Below, piece by piece: positions 1 through 12,439 of a DNA stretch of 64,000 nt. The stretch lies in NCBI RefSeq assembly GCF_022539505.1, contig NW_025899960.1, forward strand, positions 310,001 to 374,000, given 5' to 3'. The notes beneath the pieces are model-generated. The model searched no databases and had not been told where the DNA came from. It saw only the letters and a program-made list of their open reading frames with translations. Source of the DNA: Lolium rigidum. Taxonomy: Eukaryota; Streptophyta; Magnoliopsida; Poales; Poaceae. The position numbers and the translations under genes were made by a program. How positions within the stretch are numbered: the stretch's first letter is position 1; each line of letters begins with the position of its first letter.

Positions 1-650
1 AAAGATGATCTTGATCATGTAAGACAACTCACAAGATCGATACATGAAGCACAAAGTGGAGAAGACAACCATATAGCTACTCTTATGGACCCATAGTCCA
101 GGGATGAACTACTCACGCTTCACTTCGGAGGTGGGCATGGCGATGTAGATGCCTCCGGCGATGATTTCCCCCTCCGACAGGGTGCCGAGAAGAGCTTCAG
201 AACCCCCCGAGATGGATTCGGCGATGGTGGCCGCGACGGAACTTTTCGTGGATGGAGGCTCGGGTACCTGGGTTTTCCAAGAAGATGTATAAATAGGCAG
301 AGGATTTAGGTCGGTGGAGTTCCTGGTGGGCCCAGACCACCCCTAGGCGCGGGCTAGGTCCAAGCCGCGGCTAGGGTAGGTCTGGCCGACCTGCTGCGTC
401 TCTTCGACCCCCCCTTCATACTCCGTCTTCATTTCGGTAAAATATTGACTTCGGCTTTTGTTTCGTCCAATTCCGAGAATATTTTCTGTACAACTTTTAT
501 GAAATACAAAAACAGCAGAAAACAGGGAACTGGCATTGTGGCATCTTGTTAATAGGTTAGTGCCGAAAATCATGTAAAAGTGCAACAAAGTGTAAGCAAA
601 ACATATATGAATTGGTGTAAAACAAGCATGGAGCATCAAAAATTATATCA
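1..650 (-). repeat. Partial 3' LTR of a gag-protease (Athila-like) LTR element
   Basis: The right edge is well defined: on the minus strand the LTR opens with TGATATAATT at 650, directly after a purine-rich tract at 651-665. The rest of the LTR runs off the left end of the window. It is clearly related to the LTR at 58460-60052; for example, the block at 1-150 matches the block near 59395-59545. A TATA-like TATTTATAC lies on the minus strand near 288-296. The element reads leftward, so this is the 3' LTR. Assignment to the Athila lineage comes from the protease-type reading frame of the same family, not from the LTR. Confidence 0.75.
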
Positions 651-3446
651 TCATCCCCAAGCTTAACTCCTGCTCGTCCTCGAGTAGGTAAGTGATAACA
701 AAAATAATTTTTAAGGTGACATGAAGCCAACACAATCCTGATCGAGCATGTAAAGCATTGTGTGCTGGGATTTAAGTACTCCAACATAGGCATTATAGAT
801 ATAATTCAATTGAACTTAGCAACTATGTTATAACATGAAGAGTAAATCAAACAAAGGATCATGCATAATAGTGCATTGAAAGTAACTGTTTGTTTATGAG
901 CATAAAGTAAACATAACAAACTCAACATGTCCTTATGGAATAGCAAAACATAAATGGTAGGACACCTTCAAAGTTCAGAGGGTGACTAGATACAAGTAAT
1001 TTGAAAGCAAGCAATAGCACAATCATGAATCAATCAATAACAATTTTGGGACTATGCACATTGCACTAAGAATGACAACTATGCTCTCTTAATTGGTGCA
1101 TAAGGTAGAAGATGAAGACTCAACATAAAAGTATAAGAAAGGACCTACGCAGAGGGAAGCAGGGATTACTCATGGGCTAGAGCTTTTTTATTGTGAAAGC
1201 AATAGGAATGTTGAAAATATTTGTTTTGAGAGGTGCTACTCATGTCAACGGTAGTGATAAATAGTATGGGTTATGCATAAAAACTTCCGATAAGTTTACT
1301 TGCCTCATGCATAATATACTAATAGTGCTCACACCTTGTCCTAATTAGCTTGGACTTCCATGGATTTTCATCACATACATATGTTTTAACCAAGTGTCAC
1401 AAAGGGGTACCTCCTTGCCTCCTGTACAAATTTGATTTCTCAATTTTGTTAAATCTCAACTTTTTGGACATCCATACCGGGAAAACAAGGACAATAGATA
1501 TTTGGACTTTTGTCCAGATGAAACTTCCACCATGTGAACATGGCTTTAGTTGGCGGCCAAATGTTCCTCTCTAACAATATGCATATTCCAATCTTTTCAA
1601 CTCATGGTAAATCTCCCTTACTTCAAACAAGATGAGCATGCATAGTATTTCACATGATATTCAACAAAGGCATATTGATGGTGTTCCCCATGACAGCATG
1701 ATTATCACACAACAAGCAACTTATAAGAACTAAAAATGCATAGGACATAATACTTACCACAATAGTTTTTAAACTACTTTCCCATGAGCTATAATTTACA
1801 CAAAACAGGTGATAGGTTTTGAAGGTTTAAAGGTAGCACACAAGAAATTTACTTTGGAGTGGTGGTAAAATACCACATATAGGTAGATATGGTGGACACA
1901 TTTGGAAACTTTGGTTTTTGGTGGTTGGATGCACGAGTAGAACTCATACTCAATACAGGTGAAGGCTAGCAAAAGACTGGGAGCAACCAACTAAGAGAAC
2001 AATAATGGCCATAAGCATGCATAGCGACAAAACATTATCAATCAAAGCATACAGTGATATTACAAGTCAAAAACTAAATGATCATAGAGGCTTTAGTTGA
2101 CTGGTTATAGTCATAACATGGTGTAAGCATGCGCCAAGTCAACCCAATAAATCATCAAAGGAGAATACCACAATACTATGCTTTTATGATGGAAACAACA
2201 CATGATTCTTTCAATGGCACATTAAGCACTCTCCGATATTTGAGACAATACATGGTACAACAATAAATACTAAGAATATGACAATAATAACATCCAACAT
2301 GACATGCCAAAGTCTATGCCACAGTCTAGACAAGCTTCCTTTTGCATCACTATAGTCATGAAATATTTTACTCGTATCCAACACCAATCAACTTATTTGA
2401 ATTAACTCTCAGAGATGAAATACAATATGTACCAGGCAGCTAATCATACACAAATAAAGAATAGTAACATGCTCTGAACATAATTCAAGTGAAAGGAAAA
2501 GAGCTAAACGCAGTACCCGAAAACTAGAACACTCGCAGAACAATAACAGCGAAAACTAGAGCGTTCTATGCAATTAAAATGGAGTGGGTCTTTCTCCAAA
2601 AAAAACGTGACGGGATCCAACATATTCTACAGCAAACAAAATAAAACTAAACTAAAAACAAAAATAAAGACGCTCCAAGAACAACACATAGCGTACGAAG
2701 CAATAAAAATATAGCGTATAGAGAGATGACCTGTTGTTTTGTTGATGAAGAGGGGATGCCCAAGGCATCCCCAAGCTTTGACGCTTGTACCTCTTGAATA
2801 TGTCTTGGGGTCCAGGGGAATCCCCAAGCTTCAGATTTTTTCCATTCTTCATCGCACCACATCATTCTTCTCTCCCTACACTTGAAAACTCCCTTCATAC
2901 AAAACTTAACACAATTCTTCATTAGTAGCATTAGTACAATCAAAATAAACAAATCCACTTGTGTCAGTACTAACTTATATTAAACATATATTAAAACATA
3001 AGCTACTGTAGCAACCCTTCAAAAAGCTCTTTGATCAAAAGAACTCAAAAAGAAAGAGATTTAAGAAGCAAATGCAAATAGTGCAGAAATCTGCCAAAAC
3101 AGGACAGCAGGTAAAGATCGATTTTTTCGAAAATCCTCTGTTGCTCATCTCTAAAAGTGGTCAACTAACGAAACTTAGATATTAACCTGGGGAATATGCA
3201 TAAACAATTACAGCTCAAAATTCCGCTCTGGCTATTTTACGAATTTTTATGGTAACAGCACATAATCTGTTTCTGGGCAGCAACTTCCCCAAATATTATT
3301 TTCTTCCTATTAGAGGCTATTCTTGGCACAAAAACGAAATAAAAATGATAAGGAGAGGTCATTACAGTAGTAATAACTTCCAAGACTCAACAACAACAAA
3401 AATTACTGTAAATAAAACATGGGTTGTCTCCCATAAGCGCTTTTCT
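651..3446 (-). repeat. Non-coding 3' internal region of the left gag-protease element
   Basis: About 2.8 kb between the 3' LTR and the protease remnant, AT-rich and without any convincing coding frame on either strand. It opens with the polypurine tract (651-670, CTTGGGGATGA when read on the minus strand). It matches 60053-62639 in the right-hand copy along its length; for instance the shared CCTTGTCCTAATTAGCTTGG is at about 1335 and 60680. No reverse transcriptase, RNase H or integrase motif is visible where an autonomous element would carry pol. Confidence 0.6.
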
Positions 3447-4157
3447 TTAACGCCTTTCAGCTAGGCGCAGAAAATATTTGCAAAAAGTATTATCAAGTGA
3501 AGAAGCATCAACATAATAATTTTTTCTAATAATAGAGTTATAAGATGACTTATTTTTATTTCTAGGGAAGTTTTCCATACCTTTCTTGAGTGGAAATTGA
3601 TATTTAATAATCCCATCTCTCATATCAATAGCAGCACCAACAGTTCTAAGAAACGGTCTTCCCAAAATACTTGGACAAGAAGCATTGCATTCAATATCGA
3701 AAACAACAAAATCAACGGGGACCAGGTTATTGTTAACCATAATAAGAACATTATCAACTTTCCCCAAAGGTTTCTTTGCAGCAATATCAATAAGATGGAC
3801 ATCCAAATAACATTTTTCCCGGTGGCAATTCAAGCATATCATAGATTTTTCTAGGCATAACAGAAATACTTGCACCAAGGTCACATAAAGTATTACAATC
3901 AAAACCATCTATTTTCATCTTAATGATGGGCCCCCCCAGCCATCTTCTAACTTTTTAGGAATAGTGGCTTCTCATTTTAATTTCTCCTCTCTCATTTGCA
4001 TAAGAGCATTTGTAATGTGCTTTGTAAAATCCATATTTATAGCACAAGCATTAGGACTTCTATAAATTTTTCGTAAGAATTTAATTATTTCAGAGATATT
4101 GCAATCATCAAAATCAAACTCATTTTTATCAAAGTTAAAAGTACTCTTGTCTCCCGT
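3447..4157 (-). pseudogene. Broken gag-protease gene of the left LTR element
   Basis: Minus-strand fragments match the intact frame at 62640-63968. Residues around FDFDDCNISEIIKFLRK and FTKHITNAL lie in one frame (4125-3972). LGKVDNVLIMVNNNLVPVDF and ILGRPFLRTVGAAIDM lie in another (3780-3580). A stop after REEKLK (3972) and frameshifts around 3820-3950, including a C7 run near 3930, break the gene. The region is the retroviral-type aspartic protease and the gag segment before it. The upstream part of the gene is missing because Tat element A was inserted at 4158. Function is lost. Confidence 0.75.
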
Positions 4158-4552
4158 TGACATAGGTATGCCTAGCAGGCATGCCAGATAAAGTACCTTG
4201 GTTCTATAAAGAAGCATGAGGCCCATGGGCTCGATGCTTTGGAGGCCCAGAAGACTCGGGGTTTGTGAGTTAGGAAAATAGAGTTGTAATAGGAAATTTG
4301 TATCAATATAGGAAAAGCCCAACACGCCTCAATACTTTGTAACTTGTACAACACGGAAAGGCCTCGGCTTCACCTCCTATATAAAGGGGAAGCCGAGGGA
4401 CGAGGAAATGATCGAATCATTGTAACCCTAGCCACTGTATTGCCGAGCTGAGCACCCTTGTTCGGTTGAACCTTCGAGATCTACTTGCCCTCTACTTCTT
4501 ACGAAATCCCAAGTCTACAATCCGTAGGCATTGACAAGTTAATCCCTTGGCA
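4158..4552 (+). repeat. 5' LTR of element A
   Basis: A 395-bp LTR running from TGACATAGG to CTTGGCA, with the same overall plan as the LTRs at 6862-7250 and 19524-19913. A TATA box (TATATAAA) is at 4378-4385, followed by a GC-rich leader and the conserved AAGTCTACAATC..GTAGGCATTGACAAG tail. The 5 bp on its left (CCCGT) cannot be matched to a right-hand duplication because A lacks its 3' LTR. Confidence 0.85.
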
Positions 4553-4554
4553 AT

Positions 4555-4572
4555 TGGCGCCGTCTGTGGAGA
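4555..4572 (+). other. Primer-binding site of element A
   Basis: TGGCGCCGTCTGTGG begins two bases after the LTR. It is complementary to a tRNA 3' end that includes CCA; the first nine bases fit a plant tRNA-Asp and the rest diverges. Element B has the same motif after its 5' LTR at 7253. Confidence 0.6.
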
Positions 4573-4599
4573 TTGGACGCGTCAAGGTCCTGATCTCGA

Positions 4600-6861
4600 T
4601 GGCATCATCAACATCATGATCAGCAGCAAGCAACATCATGGAGGGAGGTAAACGAGTGCAACCCGATCTCGTCGATTTTGTTCCTCACGACCCTACTTGT
4701 GTGCATGCATATGCCCATCTGGAGAACTCGACGTAGATGATGTTCGGAAGCTTTCGCTTTCTCATCGGGAAGGAAGGATCGCATCATCTTTCAGCATCGA
4801 TTTATTTTGGGATCGTTTGCGGCCAAATCCAACCTCTCAGAATCATCGGCAACATCTATTGAATCAGGCGAGCCTGCCCACGGCGGGGCACTCAAGGATC
4901 TATCGGCAGCAAGGTCTTCACCAATCCCTCTGACGGTGTCACCTGCCCTGAGTTCGAAGGAAGTGCAACACATGAAATCTGCGTCATCATGGGAGAAAAT
5001 CGTGAAGCTGATGAGGAATCTGAGTCTTTCTATGAATTGGGCAACCCTTACATCGATCCCGCAGATCTTACACGCGGAACAGGAAGAAAATACATCGGAC
5101 CTGAACCACGAGAAAAAGTGAGCCTACCGCAGGAAGCATGGGAAAGAGGGACAAGGGCTATGGACTGCACGGAGCCGATGACCACGCAAGTTTCACCGGC
5201 AGCACTTCAGGCGTATCAATATAAAATCGCTCGCCCCAGACGCGAGTTAGAAAAACTTCGGCAAACACTTGATGCAAGAAAAGCTGCAGCAGATGCGTCC
5301 AGCGAGTGCAGAAACAACCTGAGCCGACATTCAGGAAGTTCGACAAACAATGATGGAGGCCATCGGGGAAGAGAAAGGTCGAGATTGGCAGGTATACCTG
5401 AAGGAGAATGGGACAACCTAATCCAAAATCTCGACATGTCTTTCATGTAAATAGACACGAGAGGAAACATAAAACAAAAAACTCCAGAGGCAGGGTATAT
5501 GGCGGCACATGCTTTCATAATGGCATCCAAACCGCAGCCAGGGGATCCTCGATCATCATTGTACCAGATGGCAATGGCAGGAGTCGGTGTTATGGGGGCA
5601 GCAATAGCAGGAAGATAAATTGCACCACAACCTGAAGGTGCTCCACACAGAAATAGTCCAAGGCAAAATAGTCCTCGACACACTATGGTGGTAGCACGAG
5701 AGGCCCCAAGAGAAGGCGACGCAAGAAACGCAGTAGCTCAAGCTCGAGTCGACATAGCACGCGAGGAAAGGGATCGTGAAACTAAAAAACATGAACATCG
5801 ACGTACACCAGAAGATAGCGACGAATACTTGTGTGGACTCCCTTGATTTACCCGAAGGGTTCACAAAACTCGAGTGCCCACCAGCTTCAAGTTACCTGAA
5901 AACTATAAAAATTTCGACGGGTTGCAAGATCTAGAAGATTGGCTAGTCGATTATCTGGAGACAGTAAAGTTGATGGGTGGAACATGAACAACAGCTATGC
6001 AAAGTATCTAGGTCCACCTCAGCGGATCCGCAATATCATGGATGAAGAAGTTGCGAGAAGGGTCCATAGATAGTTGGGAAACGTTTGAGGACTTGTTCGT
6101 GAGGAAGTTTAGCTCCACTTGCAAAAAACCAGCATCAATAGAGAAGCTAAGGACTTGCAAGCATAAGTCGAATGAATCAGTGAGAGCATACATCCAGCGG
6201 CGAAGCATCATCAAAAACTCGGTTGAGCACGTGTCCGATGAAAGAGCAATCGATGCATTCGTAGCTGGGATACTGACAAGGTATCGACTTGCCAATGCCT
6301 ACAGATTGTAGACTAGGGTTTTCGCAGGAAGTAGAGGGCAAGTAGATCTCGAGGGTTCAGCCGGAAAAGTACTCGACTGCTAGAAAACTAGGGTTGTGTT
6401 GACCATGAAATCGATCCCCTCTTTCTCCCTCGACTCCCCCTTATATAGGAGGTGGAGCCGAGGGTTTCGTGATGTACAAGTTACAAAGTCCGGGAGACTC
6501 TTTGAGTTCGTCCCGTAATAGTTAAAAGTCAAGTATTCCTAATACAACTCTATCTTTCCAAACTTTCTCTTAATTGGGCTTCCGGGCTTCAAAAACTTCG
6601 GGTCGTGGGCCTTCAGTAAACCCCGGGTACCATCTTCGGCAGGCCCATTGGGGATGCCTATGTCAGATACGAAGGAGGGACCTAATCGAAGAGTTGGGGA
6701 GATCCAACCCAAGAACAATATTAGAACTCATGGAAATAGCGAATCGCTTGGCCGACAAAGAGGATGCTCTCCACAATAAGAGGCAAAGGTCACCTGAAGA
6801 AGATCGCAACAGGAACAACAACCAAAATAGGAGGCATTTTCGAAATTTTACGGACTACGAC
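4600..6861 (+). pseudogene. gag gene of element A, N-terminal and central parts (broken)
   Basis: The plus-strand frames match the B gag. The segment at 4989-5450 contains ELGNPYIDPADL and REKVSLPQEAWERG and ends in a stop at 5448-5450 where B reads on. The gag capsid-like domain follows at about 5890-6270 (SWETFEDLFVRKFSSTCKKP, DERAIDAFVAGI). It is split at 6273/6666 by a reversed solo LTR, then continues with GRSNPRTILELMEIANRL to 6861, where element B begins. Several stops and frameshifts are present. The family role is the structural particle protein; this copy cannot make it. Confidence 0.75.
6274..6665 (-). mobile_element. Solo LTR of the Tat family, reversed, inside the gag gene of A
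   Basis: A 392-bp LTR in minus orientation: on the minus strand it opens TGACATAGGCATCCCC at 6665 and ends ..CTTGTCA at 6274. It is flanked by a perfect 5-bp target duplication, GATAC at 6269-6273 and 6666-6670. A TATA box lies near 6451-6458 on the minus strand. No internal sequence remains, so this is a solo LTR produced by recombination between the two LTRs of a former insertion. Confidence 0.9.
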
Positions 6862-7250
6862 TGACATAGGTATCCCCAATGGGCCTGCCGAATGAGGTAC
6901 CCGAGGATGGCTGAAGGCCCATGACCCGAAGTTTGTGTAGCTCGGAAGCCCAATAAGCATCGGTATGGAAAATAGAGATAGATTAGGAATAAAGAGTCTT
7001 GTATCAATACGGGAAGGACTCAAATAGTCTCCCGGACTTTGTAACTTGTATGATACGAAAGCCTCGGCTCCACCTCCTATATAAAGGGAGCCGAGGGAGA
7101 AAGAAAGGATCGAATCATTGTCAACATAAACCCTAGTTTTTCATAGTCGAGCACCTTTTTCGGCTGAACCTTCGAGATCTACTTGCCCTCTACTTTCTAC
7201 GAAAACCCAAGTCTACAATCTGTAGGCATTGACAAGTTAATCCCTTGTCA
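6862..7250 (+). repeat. 5' LTR of element B
   Basis: A 389-bp LTR from TGACATAGG to CCTTGTCA with a TATA box (TATATAAA) at 7078-7085. It is nearly identical in plan to the 3' LTR at 19524-19913, with one 1-bp indel near the TATA box and about 18 substitutions counted by eye. The primer-binding site TGGCGCCGTC starts at 7253. Confidence 0.9.
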
Positions 7251-7296
7251 ATTGGCGCCGTCTATGGGAATTAGAGGCGTCAAGGAGGTGATCTCG

Positions 7297-9176
7297 ATGG
7301 CATCATTAACATCGTCAACATCGTCGACAGCAAGCAACGTGATAGACAGAGGTAAACAGGCCAAACCTGATCTCGTCGATTTTGTTCCTCACCCTCCCGC
7401 CCGTTTGGATGCATATGCCAATCTGGAGGAGTCGATGGAGATGACATTCGGGAGTTTCCACTTCCGCGTCAGGAAAGAAGGTCGCATCGCCTCGCGGCAC
7501 CAATTTTTTCGGGACCGTTAGCGGACGATTCCGATGTCTCAGGATCATCATCATCATCAATCGAGTCAGGCGACGAGGAGGCTTCTCCGCCAAGCTTCAT
7601 CAAGCCCGCCGCCGGCGGAGAACTCGCCGATCTGCTTGGCAGCATGTCTTTCGGGTCTTTCACGGACTCCGATCTGAGCAGCGACTCAGAAAGCATCGTC
7701 AACTTCGACTTCATCGACAGATCTACTTCTATTCGGGAGGTCTTCGCCGATCGATACGACGGTATCACCGATCCTGAAGATGAAAACGCAGCTGCAATAT
7801 ACCACCAAGTCTACGTAATCGGGGAATCAAGCCGACCAGAGGATGAAGCGTCAGAAGATTTCTATGATTTGGGCAACCCGTACATCCACCCTGCAAATCT
7901 CATGCGAGGAACATGCCCCAAATACGTCGGCCCCACACCGCGAGAGAAGGTACAGTTGTCGCAAGCAGCTTGGGACGGAGCTCAGAGGGCTATGGACGGC
8001 GCGGAGCCGATGACCACCACGGTTGCACTAGAAGTATTGCAAGCATACCAATATAAACTTGCCCGCGTCGGATGAGAGTTAAAGAAATAGAGAAGAGTAC
8101 TTGAAGCAAGGAAAGCTCCAGCTTTTGCGTCAAGTGCGCGTAGCGCAGATCTGAGCCGACAATCAGGAACGTCGGGAAATAGTCAGAGGGACGCCCGTGC
8201 AAGAGGAAGATCTCGGTTGGCAAACGCGCCTGAGCATGAAAGGGAGAACCTGATCCAAAACCTCGACATGTCCTTCATGTCCATAGATACAAGGGGACAC
8301 ATCATCCCAAAAACACCGGAAGCAGGATATCTGGTGACACATGCTTTCATGTTAGCATCCAAGCCACCGGCGGGAGATCCTAGGGAAGCGTTGTATAACA
8401 TGGCCATGGCAGGAGTTGGAATCATGGGGATAGCAATACAAGGGGAAAGTACACCGAAACCCGAGAGTGCTCCAAGGCAAAATAGTCCTCGACCAACTAC
8501 AGCGGCGCGAGACCCTCCACGAGATGGCATCGCAAGAAACACAGTGGCACAAGCATGAGTCGACAGAGCACGGCAGGAGAGGGAGCGCGAAAGTAGAAGA
8601 GAGCGTCGGTACTCGCCAGAAGTTAGCGAAGAAGACATGTGTGGACTCCCTTGCTTTACCCGATGGGTTCGCAAAACTCGAGTTCCCTCTGGCTTTAAGC
8701 TACCCGATAATTAGAAAAAGTTCGACGGATTGCAAGATCCAGAGGACTAGTTGGTCGACTACCTGGAAACAGTAAAGCTGATGGGCGGGACTAGAGCGAC
8801 AGCCATGCAGAGCATCCAGGTTCACCTTAGTGGAGCCGCAAGATCTTGGATGAATAAGTTACCAGGAGGATCTATCGACAGCTGGGAGACTTTTGAGGAC
8901 ATGTTCGTCAAAAGTTTCCGTTCTACATGCAAGAAACCTGCATCAATAGAACAGCTGAGGGCTTGCAAGCAGAAGTATGACGAGTCAACGAGGGCATACA
9001 TCCAGCGATGGAGCATCATAAAAAACTTGGTAGAAAACGTATCCGATGAACGAGCAATTGATGCATTTGTCGCAGGGATCCGAAGAAGAGATTTAATCGA
9101 GGACTTGGGAAGATCCAACCCGAGGACAATAGAAGAAATCATGGAGATAGTGAACATCTGGGTGGATGGCGAATGA
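7297..9176 (+). pseudogene. gag gene of element B (broken)
   Basis: The ATG at 7297 opens a frame (MASLTSSTSS..) that shifts near 7520. The main frame runs 7644-8075, stops at 8073-8075, resumes at about 8100-8558, stops again, and continues 8751-9176. The gag capsid-like domain is at about 8750-9110 (WMNKLPGGSIDSWETFEDMF, DERAIDAFVAGIRRRDLIED). The upstream part is acidic and Ser-rich (SFGSFTDSDLSSDSES), with a conserved block DLGNPYIHPANLMRGTCPKY. At least four stops or frameshifts disable it. Element A has a parallel set of fragments, which confirms that the frames are real. Confidence 0.8.
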
Positions 9177-10146
9177 AGACGTTGTTCAAAATAAACGACA
9201 TAGATCAACCGAAGAGGATCACAACAGAAACAACAATCAAAATAGACGGCGTTATCGCCACTTCTCAGATAATGACGGTCCCAGCCAAGTGGCGGCTGGC
9301 TTCCGAGGAAATAGCAGAGGAAATCATCGAGATGACTATCAGAGAGGCAATGATCAGCGCAATGATCATAGAGATGCGCCAGGCTCTAGCAGACAAAATA
9401 ATCGACCACGGTTTCCGAGGCCGCAAAATATATCACCCGAAGATCTTCTGAATGGACCGTGTCAGATGCACTTTTTCCATGACAGTGAGGGAAAAAGACA
9501 CTCAGGCCAACTTCAGAAGGACTGTCGAACTTTCCAAGATTTGCGTAGGTATGCGGAGAGAGCCAATACACAAGTGGCAAACAGAGGGTATGTGCAGGGG
9601 CCAAGGTGCGAAATTCACCTGCCACCACCACCCGCGATTACCAATGCAAATCAGCATCAGTTGCAACTGGCGGCACCTCCGGGTGGCAATGTTGAGTACA
9701 TCGACACAACGGGAGTGGTGTCGATGATTCAGAAAGGTAGACCCTCAAACAGAGCTCAGAAGTTAATTTGGCGACAAGTATACATGGCAGAGAAGATGCC
9801 TCCACCAACCATCGAGTACCTTAATTGGTTGGATCAGGACATAACATTCACTCAAGCGGACCATCCGCCTCAAGTTCCACGACCAGGGCAATCAGATATG
9901 ATTTTACCGGTGGTGATTGCAGGATTCGAGGTCTCGCGCATATTCATCGACGGAGGAAGCAGTCTGAACCTCAAGTACACGGATACACTGAGGAAGATGA
10001 ATATTTCTTTGGCAAACCTGACACCAACAGACACGCATTTCCACGACATTACACCAGAGAAACCGAACAATCGTTTAGGAAAAAATCAATCTCGACGTAT
10101 AGTTCGGAACTCTAGAAAATTTCAGAAGGGAGAAGCTGGAGTTTGA
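9166..10146 (+). pseudogene. gag zinc-knuckle-like region and aspartic protease of element B
   Basis: A 326-codon open frame. It begins with a basic, Asn/Arg-rich stretch (NRNNNQNRRR), then a Cys/His cluster (CQMHFFHDSEGKRHSGQLQKDC), and ends in a retroviral-type protease. The active site is IFIDGGSSLN (about residues 262-271; DGGSS in place of the usual DSG/DTG, as is common in Tat elements). The frame ends at 10146, and the rest of the protease-RT linker continues in another frame from 10183 (GRPGYARFMAVPHYTYLL..). The protease normally cuts the Gag-Pol polyprotein. Confidence 0.75.
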
Positions 10147-10182
10147 AGTTATAGATTTTCCATCATAGTACCTAGAGCTCTC

Positions 10183-11532
10183 TTGGGACGACCCGGATAT
10201 GCCAGATTCATGGCTGTGCCGCACTATACATACCTATTATGGAGGATCCCTGGACCCAAGGGCCCAATCACGGTGAAAGTAAGCTTCGCGATGGCAGATA
10301 AATGCGACAAGGATTTCCATAGGATCTCCGAAACCTTCGGAATGCAGGCTAAGGACGAAGCATCCAAGCTCACCACCAATTACGACGTGTTACCTGACGG
10401 AGGAAGATCCTTGCAAGAGCAAGCTTTCGACATCTCCAAGAATGCTAAGGAAGTACAGATTCACCCGACAGATCCCAAGAAAACGACATCCATCGCAACA
10501 AACTTGGATAGCGCATAGGAAAGTGCGCTCATCGAGTTCCTCCATGAGCGCTGGGAAATCTTCGCATGGTGTCCAGCTGACATGCCAGGAGTAACCAGGG
10601 AACTTGCCGAGCATCCTCTTAATCTGGATCCAAGAGCCAGACCAATACGACAACCTTTGCGGCATTTTTCTGAGCCAAACCACAAAGCTATGCTATCTGA
10701 GATCCGTCGACTCAAATAAACGGGTTTCATCAAGGAGTTACACACCAAGGCCACGTGGGTTGCCAATCCAGTGCTGGTCCCGAAGAAAAATACTGAGGTC
10801 CTTCGCATGTGCGTCGACTTCACGTGTCTCAATAAACATTGTCCAAAGGATCGCTTTCCCCTCCCGAGGATCGATCAAATTATCGACTCCACAGCGGGTT
10901 GCGAACGTCTATCCTTCCTGGATGCATATTCTGGTTACAACCAGATCCGCTTAAAAGAAGAAGATGAAGTCAAAACAGCTTTCATAACCCCTTACGGCGT
11001 GTTCTGCTACAGGACAACGCCCTTCGGGTTGAAAAACGCAGGAGCAACATATCAGACGATGATGCAGAAATGTCTCGCCACGCAGATCGGCAAGAACGTT
11101 CAAGTATACATCGGCGATGTCATCATCACAAAAAAGACAGGGACCTCTCTCATCGATGACCTACGAGAAACTTTCAACAACCTAGACAAGTTCCGCCTGA
11201 AGCTGAACCAGACGAAATGTTCCTTTGGAGTTCCTGTGGGAGAACTTCTCGGATACTTGGTATCAGCCAGAGGAATCGAGGCTAACCCAGAAAAAATACA
11301 AGCCATCGTGACGATGAGGAAACCAACTAAGCTCAAGGAAATACAGCAGCTGACTAGGCGAGTCGCAGCTTTGAGCAGATTCATCGCAAGGATAGGAGAA
11401 AAAGCGCTACCCTTTTACACGCTCATCAAGCAAGGAGAAACATTCGAGTGGAACGAAGAAGCGGACAAAAAGCTTTCGAGCATCTCAAGCGAACAATTTC
11501 GACACCACCAATACTGGTGGCTCCGAAGATAA
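10183..11532 (+). pseudogene. Reverse transcriptase of element B, catalytic Asp lost
   Basis: RT motifs appear in order: LVPKKNTEVLRMCVDFTCLN (from 10774), FPLPRIDQIID, FLDAYSGYNQI (first catalytic Asp), FITPYGVFCYRTTPFGLKNA, then YIGDVII at 11107-11127, where YIDD/YVDD is expected. The Gly codon GGC at 11113-11115 replaces the Asp of the metal-binding pair. The thumb/connection continues to about 11530 and shifts frame, with the RT-RNase H linker in another frame (11535-11900). A stop at 10719-10721 also interrupts the N-terminal part. It cannot be an active polymerase. Confidence 0.85.
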
Positions 11533-11916
11533 GGAACCTCTCCTGTTATACATCGCGGCCACACCTCAGGTGGTCAGCACAGTCCTCGTGGTAGAGCGAG
11601 AGGAGGAAGGAAAGATTCATGGGGTGCAATGGCCAATATATTCCCTTAGTGAAGTCTTATCACCATCCAAACAGCGCTACCCGTAGTATCAAAAGCTGCA
11701 TATGGAGTTTTCATGTCAGCAAGAAAGCTAAGGCACTATTTTTCGGCACACCCGATAATAGTGGTCAACGAGGCTCCCCTTTAAAATATACTGAACAGTC
11801 TAGAAGCTACAGGACGTGTCTCCCTTTGGGGAATCGAGCTTTCCCCTCGGGACATCACATATGAAAAAACAAAGGCGATCAAGTCGCAAATTCTGCCTTA
11901 CTTCATCGCGGAGTGG

Positions 11917-12370
11917 ATGGACTTGCAAAACACTGGACCCCCAGACTTCTCGCGTACCTGGCACATGAATTTCGACGGGTCCAAAAGGCTAGAAGGAGCA
12001 GGAGCAGGCGTAATACTGGTTTCACCCCAGGGTGACAAGATGAAATACATACTGCGGATGACCTTTCCCAATGCATCAAATAATGAAGCGGAATATGAGG
12101 CTCTAATTCATGGGATGAAGATGGCTAAGGAGTGCGGTGCTACCCGCCTAAAAATATTCCGCGACTCCTAGTTGGTGGCTCAACAAGTGATGAACAAGTG
12201 CGACGCAGTCAACGAAAGTATGATAGCATACAAGGAGGTGTACAATGAACTCGAAAAACTCTTTGATGGCTGTGAAGTCAACCACATCAGCAAGCTCAGC
12301 AACGATGAAGCCGACAATTTGGAAAACATCAGCTCGCTGTCTTCCAATACCACCAGGAGTCTTTTGGGAG
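11917..12370 (+). pseudogene. RNase H of element B, amber stop in the third motif
   Basis: The Ty3-type RNase H motifs are visible: HMNFDGS (first Asp), NNEAEYEALIHGM (Glu), RDS-stop-LV (Asp) and LSNDEAD (last Asp). The codon after RDS is TAG at 12169-12171, whereas element A has CAG at the matching place (GDSQMV), so a single C-to-T change made the stop. The frame resumes at 12172. Its role is degrading the RNA strand of the RNA/DNA hybrid during reverse transcription. Confidence 0.8.
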
Positions 12371-12439
12371 GAAATAAGCGAGAGGTCAACCAAGGTGAAG
12401 AAGGTACCAAAGCAGTCGAAGAAAAAGGAGAAGTCCAAG

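Noticed and set aside
343..793. Short minus-strand frames at the left LTR edge
   Set aside because: They cross the LTR/internal boundary and contain no domain; part of the LTR and polypurine region.
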